Shown here: positions 23,001 through 35,000 of the stretch, piece after piece | Numbering within the stretch: the first letter of the stretch is position 1 | Layout: each line of letters opens with the position of its first letter | Source: Desmodus rotundus | Lineage: Eukaryota; Chordata; Mammalia; Chiroptera; Phyllostomidae | Length of the DNA stretch: 64,000 nt | Reading direction: 5' to 3' | Assembly: GCF_022682495.2 (NCBI RefSeq) | Contig: NC_071389.1 | Location: 61,464,239-61,528,238 of the forward strand | Translations under genes and position numbers: made by a program | The notes under the pieces: model-generated | What the model saw: the letters and a program-made list of their open reading frames with translations, nothing else | Told to the model about the DNA's origin: nothing | Database searches by the model: none

Positions 23001-26000
23001 GCAAGGTAGCGGTCCCAAGAAGTATGCTGCAGACATCATAACTTGTTAGACTCTAAAACAGAGTGGGAGCAAGTGATCAGAAGTTCGTCCGAGCAGGAAC
23101 TATTTACTGGGTACCTATGAGTCGGGCGCTGTTCTAGGGGCTGAGGACAAAACAATGAAAAGACCAAATTTCCTACCCTCATGAAGCTTGCATTTTAAAG
23201 GTGGGGAGAGAAGTGACAGCATTAAATTAATAAGCACTTGATACATTAGCTGGTGGTATGTGCGGAGGAGAAAGTTCAGGAGAGGGGGTAAGGAATGGGC
23301 AGGGGGTTGCTTTTTAAGTAGGGTGATCACGGAAGGACTCACTGAAAAGGTAGCACTTGAGCAAAGACCTGAAGGGAGTGAAGGAGCAAACCAAAGTCAA
23401 GGCCAAGAGCATTCTAGGCACAGGAACCAGCAAGTGCAAAGGCCCCAAGGCAGGAGGGCACCTGGCGAGATAGTGAGTCTGGCTGGAGTAAGCGGTGAGG
23501 TCATAGAGGTAAGAGGGCAGGTAGTCAGGGCCTTGTGGGGAATTTAACAACTCTATCTTTACTTGGAACAGGGTAGGGAGATTTGAGAGCTCTGGAAGGG
23601 AGTGATGTGATCGAGAGCAGGCTGTCAGCAGAGTGAGAAGGCTACTGCAATAATGTCAGTGAGAGCTGATGGTGACTTGGTGGAGATGATGAAGTGATTT
23701 TTGAAGGCAGATCAATAGGACTGCCTCTTGGATTCAATGTGGAGAAGAGGGGGTTAACAAGAGAGAGTAGTCAAGGGTGAATCTATGGCTTTTGTCTTGA
23801 GCAACTGAAGAGAGCTGGTATTAACTGAAGTTAGAAAGGAGAAGCAGGTTTGGACCGTGGAGGTGAGGACCTTAGGAATTCTGTTTTAGGTATGTTAAGT
23901 TTGAGAGGCCAGGTAGACATCCAAGCGAAGGTGTGGAATAGACAGCTGGATATCTGAGACGAGTTGAGGGAAGAATTCCAATCTGTAGACACAAGTGTGG
24001 AAATCACTGGCAGGCAGATGCTATTTGAAAACATGGAACAGAATGAAATCACCAAGACAGTGGCAGAAAACAAAAGATGTCCAAGCATTACGCCTTGAAG
24101 CACTGTCACTTTAATAGTTGGGAAGATGATGGGAAACTGGCAAAGGAAAGTCACAAGACCCACCCCTAGTCTTCTTAGAAGGAGAACCAGGTAAGTGATA
24201 GTCCAGCAAAAAAACCAAAAACAAGCATCAGCAAAGAGGGAGTGTTCGAAGTGATAAAAACTGTGAATAGGTCAAAATGAGGATAAATAATTGATTACTG
24301 GACTTAGCAACGTGGGAGGTCCTTAGAAAGAACACTTCCTGTGGAGAGATAGGGCATCCCAGTCAGAATAGATTTGAGAAAGAATGGGAGAGCAGAATCA
24401 GCAAGAAGACAAACTACTCTTTTGAGGTCTTTTGCTACATAAAAGGGAACAGGAAATGGGGAAGTAACTGAAGGGAGAAATATATTAATGTTTTGTCTTT
24501 TTAGAAAGGAGAAAAAACCATGCTGATGAGAATGATGGGGTAGAGAGTGGGAAACTGACGATGCACGAGGAACGAAGGAAGCATAGTGGGAACTATGCAC
24601 TTGAATGAGCAAGTGGGGACAGCATGTGGTAGGCATACTATACCCAGAGTAACAGACAAAAGCAGAATGTATGGGTACTGGTGCTGGTAGGTAAATCAAT
24701 GAAGTGGGGGTTTGTGGAATATCTATTTTTTTCCTATTGTTCTTGTAAAACAGGAAATGAGGTCATCACCTGAGACTGGGGATGAGTCAGGGGTATTAGA
24801 GGTTTCAGAAGAGAAGAAAACATATGAAATTATAAGACAAGGGTAGTAAATGCTCTAGAAAAATGTGGAAAGAGCTCATTAAAGTCAATGGTAGTTGAGG
24901 TTGGGAAAGATAAAGATTTGCTGCCAATCTTCCCCTATTCCCGCCCCCCCGGAGTTAAGTGCTCTGATGGTTTACACAACAGCCCTGCCATGGTGGCAGC
25001 TGCCCTGTGTTGACCTAAACCTATTCTCTCCTTCTGAGGCTCGTGCACCCCTTGCAGTTGGGTGTGACTAAATCCTCTCCAGTGGAACGTGAACAGAAGT
25101 GAAGGCTACCACACTAGAGCCAAGGCTGTGAGACTGTGGGAGAATCACCTCCAAACCACACACGTTTTCCCTTCCACGGGCTGCAACCCATCTCTGAGAC
25201 AACCCAGCATCAATCGTGCAGTCTGGACAAGCCCGTAATGGCTGGTGGAAAAACAAGATGGAAGAAATTTGGGTCCCTGAATGACTGTCCGGAGCTGAGC
25301 AACTCACCAACCTGCAAAACCCACCCTGACTATTTCATGAAGGAGAAACAAGCTCCTATCTTATCTGAGCCATTGCATTTGGGGATTTCTGCCCAGGAAT
25401 TTGAATGAAAACAGGCTTATGCTCACTTTTAGTTGCAGCCAAAGCTAGAAACAATAAATTTGAACAGGATTACTTTGAACAACATTAGTTTTTTAATAAG
25501 ATTTTCACTTTGGAGGAGAGGGTTGATTTCTAGTCTGGGTTAGTCATAACCCAAAATGGAAAACCTTGTAGTTCATCAATGGGAAAAATAAGAATATGGA
25601 AACATTCTCAAGTTGAATGGACAAGGGAAACAACTACAGCACTCATGTAATCATAGTTGGGCCTCACTCTGCACCCCCCAGCCCTACTCTGTTTTTGTTG
25701 AAGACTCTGGCATTCCTTTAAGAACAACAAAAAATACCTCCTACCTGAGATACCTTGGTGTGTTTATGAGTCTGGTCTGTGTAGGAGTTCACAGGCCCCA
25801 CTCGGAGCTCAGATTTAGTAGGTCTAGTAGGTCTACCTCGGGCGTTTTTACCAGGCACCCCAATGATTCTGACGCAGACTTCTGTGGGTCACAGTTTGAA
25901 AACTCCACCTAATAAAGGATTTCCTGACTAGATTTAAGAAAATTGCTGCTACCAGTTCCAAGTTTACCCAATACTATGTTTGAAAGAAATCATTTACTCT

Positions 26001-29000
26001 ACAAATTCTCACGCTCTGGAAAAAATAAATTACAGTTAATGCAAATCTGATACTAACAATGGCACAAATAGGAAAAAAGTTTACCTTGGCTTGGATTTCC
26101 ATTTTCAGAATTGATCCAATGATCGTCAGTAAGTCACTGATTATAATCATAATGTACCATCCATTGACAAATTCCATTCGATCAGAAACCGAGACCTCCT
26201 TCTTATAATGGAGGAGGAAAAAATTGACAAATTCCTTTGGGGAAAAGATGGAGGTGGAGCACAGTGAATTTCTCGGTCAGTCACAATGTCTGTAACATTC
26301 CTAGAAAACAACACCCCCTACCTGTTGAAGCTGAATTCCTTTAATCACAGATCGAAAGCACAGGATTAACGAAGCCAAGCATATCAGAATGACAAAGGCA
26401 TCAAAGATCATCATGTAGTGAGTGTTCCTCTGAACTGGAAGGAAAAGGATTACCTGTTTACGAAGTGGGACATTAATGTGGTCACAGCTACTTCCTTTTT
26501 TCCTTTTCACTCTTAGCCTCATTTATTTTAACCGCTGCATTGTATACCACAGTACAAATGTACAATATGTTAAAGGACGCTCAGGTTATAATCTGATTTT
26601 ATTGTTTTTTTCTGCTAGAAACAATTCTCCAAGGCCTCTGTGCACAGGTGCAAGGGGTTCTTTAGGTGAATGAATATTCTAAAGGTGGAATTGTTGGGTT
26701 AAGGCACATGTATATTTCTAAAACAAGATGCTAAGAAATTGTTCTCCCAAAAGATCATGCCTCTTTACCTACCTATACCTTTCTCCACATCTTCTCCATT
26801 GATGGATATTAGTAATCTTTAATTTTTGCCAATCAAAATAGCAAATCTATTACTCCCAAATGTTTGAAATGCCGTCTTTATCATGTATATTACCCTTTTG
26901 AAGTGTTTTAGTATTTCAGTGCCTAAGACAAATATCTCTTATTACTCTTTTCTGGAATTTTTACAGGCTATTCTTGCTTTTTTATTTTTCCACAAATTAC
27001 TTAGGATCAGATTGTTAAATTCCAATAAAAATCTTACTGGTAATTTTTGGGAGGGGGTAAATTTATAGGTTACTTAAGGGAGAATTGGCATACTCATGAT
27101 GTTGAATCTATTGTCCAAAAACACGGTGAGCCTTCTCATTGATTCGCGTCTTCTTTTAGCATCCTCTTGAAGACTTTTTAAATTTTATATGGATCCTTCA
27201 TACTCTTTTTTGGAGTAATTTAAATAATCCAAGTATTCTTTACACAAAGACAACAAAGAGAAAAAGCCCTGATAAATGTTCTTCCTATAAGTATCTAGAA
27301 GGTTTCAAGTCCTTCTTTTAAAAATCGCCCTGGCCGCACCCCTGCAGGGCCGCTGCCTCTTGGCCCTCACCTGGTACATAAGCCTCGCTGCGGTTCTGAC
27401 TCCGCACGGGCTGGCCAGGTTCCGGAGGCCCTTCTCAGATCGCAGCCCCTCCCCACCTTTGGGCCGCTTGTTCCCTCTTTTGCCTCTTAGCGGCCTCAGG
27501 ACCCGGATGCGCCCTGCGAGGATGAACCCACGTGGGAGATGGCGTGGTTGGTGAAAGGACTCGGGAGGGGCGTCAGCGGGACAGTGTGGGGCGGCTAAGG
27601 TCTTAAGAAGGAGAGTTGAAGGGAGGCGCTGGCCAATGTCTGACCGCAGTCTGACTTTGGGAGAAGGGGTGGCTAGGTCGCTGCCAGGTGAGGGAATGGA
27701 GGGGTGGAGGAGGGGGGCAAAGGAGTGCAGCGTTGGTAAGGGCTTGAATAGGACGCAGGCTGGGCCCAGAGCGGGGTGTCAGGGGGCAAAGGTGAAGAAG
27801 GTACAGCTGCAATCTCTCCCCTCCTCGCTGGCCTGGGTGGCCTGTTTGGAAAGAGGACTGGACCCTTGTGAGCGGTGTCGTGAAGAGGTGGGTACAGGAG
27901 AGGATTGGCCTGAAGACATCTGGAGGCAGATTTTGAAAGGGTTTAACGGGAGGGGGAAGGGCCCACAGTAGAATTTGAGTGGAATAAAGAGAACTGAGGT
28001 TTGCAGAAAGAAGAGATCTATTGGTGGGCGGAGGTAAGGGAGAAGTGAGAGCCTAGGAGAGTTTAGGGGGGAAGGGCAACGGAGATGGGACACTGGGGCC
28101 ACATGCTCATACAGGTTTGGGGGTTCCCTTCAGCTGTGGGAAGGAAGAGAGAGCAGAGTAGAGCAGTACCACTGCAAACATTTCTGCTTGCCAGGCCCTC
28201 GGCCTTTAACAGGGAGGGAAGGGCATGCTGGGCAGGGCAGGTGGGTTTGGAGAGTTGGAGCTGGCTGAGGGTTCAAATGGATTTGCTCTCCAATGCTGCC
28301 TAGCTGCCCCTCTCTTCCTTTCCTGGTTAAGAAAGGGGGGGGGGGGGAAGGGGGAGAAACTGGCATTCCAGGAGTGTGGTAAAGGAGTGAAGGACTTTTG
28401 TAGTTTTTAGCAGTGCGAGAATAGGGAGAGTCCTGCCCTGCTGGACCCTATATGCTGAGGCGGAGGCTCTGGCATCTGAGAAACGGACCAGCACACACAG
28501 GAGGGCATCCAAGCAGCAGGCTTATGAAATGAGCCCTTTACTCTCCAGACCTGTCTTCTGCTGTTTAGGTGCCAGTAGGGAGTGGTCAGTATTTATATAT
28601 CAGAAACGTCCCTGGTGAAGTAAATGTCCCTGTCCCAGGAGATGCTGCCCCAGTGGGTGCTGCCCCAGAGGGCATCTTGTTCTGTGTGCTTGGCAAGGGG
28701 AAGGGCTGAGATAGAGTTTGGGGGACAGTTCTGGTCCCATAAGTGAAGTGATTGATGATGGAAAGGGTCTTCTTTGGCTCTAGCCACTTTGACCAGTTCT
28801 CCCTAAAGATGAAAGTTAATGCTAATATTGTAACAAAATTAGGTGGGTCCCCTATGGACTTGAGGAATCAAGTGAGAAGGTGTCAGAGAATAATTGCCTT
28901 TCCCATCTGCTGTTAAGTATAGGACCGTTCTTGCCATGAGTTACTGAGCCCGGAAATTCTCGGAGTTGGTGTTGTGTTGAGACTTGGCATTGCTGAATAA

Positions 29001-32000
29001 CTCAGACCACAGTGCTTTGCTGTATTCTTCCTTATTTTCTAATGGTGAGCAATGTGGAGGCAATAACTTCATCTCCTAGGGTTTATAGCTTCCAATTGTA
29101 TTTTAACTATTTTTAGGGGAAGTCATGGAATACGTGGCTCCATTTCAGCTTGAATTTTCCCCAAATTTAATGGATTTAAGCAGGACTGCTAGAAGGGGAT
29201 CCAGAGGCTGGTCCCTGAACTGTGAGGTACCGGCTGCACAGCCCCTCCAACAGGGGGTGCCCAAGCCACCTCTCTGACCCACATGGCACTTGTGCATTGG
29301 TATCGGGGTGGAGGCATCTCACCAACACCCAGGATAGCTCTGTCTTGTCAAAAAGCCACCAGTGATGGTGCCTGCGGCTTCGTACGGTGCTGTTTGGCTG
29401 AAGCAGTTTAAGTGGCTTCAGCAGCCCCCAGGAGGTGTCTCCTGGGACCAGGAGGAACAGATGAGGGAGGCAGAGGGAGCATCAGTCTACAGAGGACAGC
29501 AGAGTTGAGGCTCAGTCTTTGCTTACTAAAGAAGGCAATCTTCTCAATCCTAAGAACCAAAGATGTGATAAGCACATATTGATCCAGAGCCCATGTGCCC
29601 GGACCCTGGCTCTCTCAGTTTTGGTGAGCCAGCTATGTGAAGTTGATGGCTGGGACACTAACTTCTGGAAAGTGCAGCAGCTGAGACATCACAGACATCT
29701 CCCAGCAAAAGAATAGAGGCTATAAAGCTGCAAATGATCCTCACAAACTATCAACCTCTGGGACCGGAGGCTCCAGGCATCTATCTCAGGCCAATGGAAG
29801 GACACTTTCCTCTACCTCCTCTGACCAACATGCAGCATCCCTCACAGTCTCAGGAATTCTTCACCAACTCCTAGATAGAATAGGGTGAGAGTTTTGTGGT
29901 TCTCAATAAACAGGGTCTACTGTCCCATCCAAGCCTGAAGTAGCTACAGAAGACAAAACATCACCCCTCAGCAACCCAAAAAAGAAATTTGAGAACAATG
30001 TCTCTAAGGAGGGAGTTGTTGCAGGAGACAGCATAGGAAGAACCATGAGACTATGCTGCTGTTGCTGGCCAGTGGCTCGCATCCTGGTTGCCAGGCAATG
30101 CCTTTTAGCCCTTAGGTAGCAGCTGGGAATGAGCTGCCAGAGGGGAAATAAAGGCAAGGCCTTCACCATTGCAATCTAACAAAGAACTTAGTACAGGAGG
30201 CTAAAAGCAAAGGAAGACATGTCTCACCCATTGACCCAGTAGTCCTGAGCCTGGTTCAATAAGACTGCCAGGCATTCCAAACAACAAGCAAAGCTATGAT
30301 AGTGCAGAGGGGGGAGCCCTTGAAAGTCTGTGTGTATCATCTCTACTAGCTGGGAAAAGGAAAACTTTGAGACCATGTATTCATCCAAAGGCCTAGAAGG
30401 GGAGGGGTCTACAGTGCCCAAAGAAAAAGCCCATAAGACAATTTTGGTTAATTGCCTGACTCCTTTCACCTATACAAAATGAACAAATAGAGTCTGAAGC
30501 AGGATAAGGATTTGGGCTAATAGAACCCCACATATAACATTTGGGGTTCCCATGGGAAACCTGGCACCACCTTTACTCATCAATCAATATATAACTTCTT
30601 CACCCCCATCCCATCAACTCTATAAGTCCTTAGAACAAAGGTTTTGCTCTCTTGGCTCTTTCGCCATACAGGGTGGGGGCCAGGGCCTGGCCAGCCAGCC
30701 TCTGGCCAGGGGGTCCCTAGCCACCCCCTTTTTTGGCCACCTGGCTTCTTGCCACCTTGCTCTTACTGCCCTGCTTTTGCCACCCTTGTTTTTCCTCTCT
30801 CATTAGAACTTAGCACTAATAAACTTTGCCTGCACACTTAAAAAAAAAAATCACCACAACCATCAATCAAAGATCTTTAATTAACAACTTGTGGTGTCTT
30901 GTTCTTAAAACAGTTAGCCACACTGCATATCCTATGAAAATATACATATCTAGGTATAAAATGTTTATTAATAACCCACCTTGCGCCAGGTGGGTTATTA
31001 GTAAGAGACAATGTTGAACAGGATAGACAGCATCCCTATTTTTACAGATGAAGAAACTAAGGCTCAGAAGAGAACTCACACATTACAGTCATCTTCTACC
31101 CAAGTCAAAAGGTAGACTGAATGCCATTGAGAATTTTGGAGCTGAACTGGAGAAAACTGAGTGGAAAGACTTAACCTCATTTTCTAGCCTCTTGTAAGTA
31201 ACTTAGTGGTATGTCGTGCTGGACCTAATGAGTAGGTCAGGGACTCTTGGATTCCAGTGAGCAGAACAATCATTCCAGATGCCTAAGATGCAGTTTCCTT
31301 GCTTCATGTAACACCGTCAGTATGTCTGGGGCGGGGCCTAGGAATATGCAGATAGTCCTTACTTGTATCATACTTGCACAGTAATTGCTTTAAGGTTTCC
31401 TACTGGTCGATGCACAAAGTTCAGAAGTAGTAAAATGAGATAATAATAGTAAATAAAATGAAATTTATTCATTCTAATACTCTTTTCACTTAATAATAGG
31501 TAACTTCAAATGTATGAGGCTCTTGAATCACAACTTTTATTTCAATCTCAAGTTGTTTATTTGAAACCCAGCCTCTTTTGTCATGGGTAGACATCGTAAT
31601 ACTTCTCCACAAGCTTTAGGGAAAATGAGAGCATATGAAAGTGCCTGAAACACAGGCTTTCTTGCAAATGCTTGTTTCTCAGTTTTTAAGTTTTTCTAAA
31701 GTAGATTTAGACCTTTGTGTAACAATTAGATGCCCTTGGCCAATATAGTGGGATGCCTCATTACAGAACTGGTCTTCAGCACTTTACCAGCAAAGAGCAG
31801 TCCAACTGGTCAGACAAACACGAGCTCTGTCCGGAGCACGTGGTGGCTGAGATCTCCGCCCACCTCTCTTCACCTGGCTGCACTCACGCTGGCCAGGACT
31901 CTGCACTTGCAAGTCCCCAGGGTCTCTGCATGGGCGGCTCTGTCTCATCAGTCAGGCCTCACCTAAGATCTGCTGCCCCTCGGTGAGGCCTTCCCTCACT

Positions 32001-35000
32001 ATGCAATATAAGTGACCTCTCTTCTCCCCACTCCCCCACACTAACCCCATGCATGGAGAGCCCATAAAACGGTTTCTGATTCCGTGGGTAGGGCTGGAGA
32101 ATGTGCATTTCTTACGAGTTCCCAAGGGAGGCCAAGAAACACTGATGTAGAGTGACAGACACTGGAGACAGACGGCAAGCGTTTGAAACCTGACTCTGCC
32201 ACGTATTGGCCATGTAACCTTGGACGAGTCTGTAACTTCTCTGTGCTTCAGTTTTCTTACCTGAGAAGTGGGAAGAATCCTGCCTGTCCCACTGGGGTGG
32301 CTACGAGTGTCAAATGAGTTAATTCATACAGGGTGCTTAGAACTCTGCATAGCATATGTATTAGCTACTATGCTTTATTTTCTTCATATTCTCCCATCTG
32401 AAAGTATTTTCTTCATTAACTTGTTTCCTTCCTTGCCTGTGTCACTGCAGTAGAACACAGTGCTATAAAGTCGGGGGTCTCGTCTATCTGTAAAGATAGC
32501 AATATTGCCTATCTCAAGGATATTTTAAAATATTAAAATGAGAGAAATATAGGTAGAAGTACTTACACAATAAGCATTTAAAACGTTGGTTTGAGTGTGA
32601 TTTTTTTTCTTTTTTTTTGCGGGGGGGACTGGAAGTATTTTTTTTAATAAGGAGTGAGCCAATGAGGGCACGGGGAGAAGGCAGGAAAAGTCACTTTAGA
32701 TACTAATAACTCATGTGTCACCTGGAACACCAGCTAACTACAACAAGTTGATCTGCTTGCAGAAATTTAGGGACCTGGAATCAGTACAATCTTTCAGTTG
32801 ATGCTCCACATATCCCTGAGACCAGTAATTTAATGACCATTTTGAAAACTAGTAAAATATACCACTTACCTGACCCAGACACATGCCAGTCTTTGCATTC
32901 TCTGATGGAAATGTCATTATCTAAACTTATTTTAATTCTTCCACTATGGGCTTTGTTGTCAAATGTTATCTGCAAAGAAAAGGAAAAGGGTCAATACATA
33001 CCTACAGTTTTTGAGGCCACGATACCTCCATGCATTAATTAGAAAGCAATTCTTTCAATGTAAGAAGAAACCCAGAGTCCCATCCCTGACCTATCGCTAA
33101 CGCTGTTCAACCCTGGGAAGTTCACTTTTATTTCTCAGTGAAATGAGAAGTTTGAACTGTATCTTCTACAGAAACTTTTCAGTCATAAAATCCTATGTTC
33201 CTAGGACAATATTCCAGCCCTAGAAAACTTCTAAAATAAGAGAACTTCCCCCTCCTTCCCATTCTAAGTACCTCTAGATGCCCTCTTGATATGAGCAAGA
33301 GCTGGTACAAAGCTTCCAGTTATAAAACAAATAAGCCACGGAGAGGCAGTGTACAGCAGAGGGAATACAGCTGACATTGTAATAATGTTGCTTGGTGACA
33401 GATGGTTACTAGACTCAGTGTGGTGATCACCTCGTAGGGTATGTAAATGTTGAATCACTACGTTGTACACCTGAAACTAATATAATGTCATATGCCAACT
33501 ATACTTTAATAAAAAGAAACTTTTTAAAGAGCTCGTACCACTGTGCTTTTCTCCAGCAGTCCCTCAGCTAGGGGTAGGTTTTTAGTGCTGCTGAAATTCT
33601 TACTGACACAGAGGCTCATTATTTCTCTTGAGACATCTCAGGTGGAACTTTTTTGATTTTCCTTCTGGACCTAGGTTTCCTAGTCACGGCAGAACCATAT
33701 GTGTTACCAAGGATGTGGTCCCAGAGAACCAGCTGCCATGGTCTGTCTTCATGGATAACTGTTCGGGGCACCAGGCACAGAGTGAACCATGCCAGAACTC
33801 CTCCCTCAGCCCCTCCGCTGCTCCCCTTCCAGCTCCTTCCACTTTACCCTTGCAGGGAGAAGAAAGGCAAGGCAAGAAAATCAGTCTCTTTTTAAAGCAC
33901 CTTCTCTTTCAAGTCCTTTAAAAAGTCTGTCATTTAAATGAGTTTTACTGTAGCTTCTGCATGTGGGGTAATGAGATATCACTTCAGAGAAAAGATAAAA
34001 GATAAATCTAAGGAGCCTGGTCTCTGTCTCAGCGTATTGGATTGTAAACTTCTTCCCTTGACAAGCAACCAACGCCATTGTCAGTGTCTGTCCGCCTCCA
34101 CAGCTGCTGGAGGACCCAGCCCATCACCTCACACAAGGAAAATGCTCATACTTTTTGAATGACTTACAAATCCTTACCAAGGGAAAACCATGTTTTCCCA
34201 AAGAGCCTCGGGGCCTTAGGAAATATTAGGTACACACTAAATATCTGTTGAGTAAATACACTTTGGTTTAATGTCAATCACAGCTCAGTAAATTCTTTAA
34301 ACAAATAAGAAAAATACTGGGTGAAATTAACAGATTAAATAGTATAGGGGGAAGAATTAGTAAATTTGAAGGCATAGCAATAGGACCTATCTAAATGAAA
34401 CAGAGAAATAAGAGAATGAAAAATGAAGCAAAAAAGAGAGCATTGGTGAGCTGTGGAACAACTTCAAATGCCCAGAAACACATGTATATTTGAAGAAATT
34501 ATACTAAGTCAATGTCAAATATAATGAAAATACAAACCCACAGAACCAAGATGTTCAATGAAACCCAAACACCAGAAATGGGAGGAAAAGTACACCAATG
34601 ATCAAATTGTTAAAATCAAAGACAAAGATAAAAATTTAAAAGCATCCAGACTGAGGTAAACACATCCCATACAGAAGAACAAAGATTAAGATGACAGCAG
34701 ATTTCTCATCAAAAACAATGTGAGCTGGGAGAGCAACATTTTTAGAGTTCAGGGCAAAAAAAAAACCAACCTAGAATTCTATACCCACTGAAACTACCTT
34801 TTAAAAATGAAGGAGAAATACTTTTCCAGACGTACAAAAGCTGAGAGAATTCATCGCCAGCGGTCTTCACTATAAGAAATGTTAAAGGAGGCCCTTCATG
34901 CAGGAGGAAAATGATGCCAGATGAAAACTTGGAGCTACACCAAGGAATGAAGCACCATGGAAATGCTAACTATATGGGCCAGTATAAACGCTTTTTTCTT

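Larger units (their letters stand above)
23053..26084 (-). other. MCOLN3: MCOLN3 intron 9
   Basis: 3.0 kb. Its right-hand part (25.77-25.91 kb) has a MER5-like relic; 23.1-24.7 kb is an ancient dispersed repeat. A GCC/CCCCC stretch at 24940-24951 is the only other notable composition. Confidence 0.85.
26435..32869 (-). other. MCOLN3: MCOLN3 intron 7
   Basis: 6.4 kb. Holds an antisense L1 fragment, an unexplained GC-rich block (27.33-28.56 kb), a stretch of unrecognised unique sequence (28.8-30.5 kb), an LTR-like 3' end with an A tail at 30.85 kb, a perfect hairpin at 30.97 kb, MIR and MER5 relics. Confidence 0.85.

Noticed and set aside
28085..28410. Small open frames around the G13 run
   Set aside because: Low-complexity Gly/Arg/Pro products in several overlapping frames; no conserved content or splice context.
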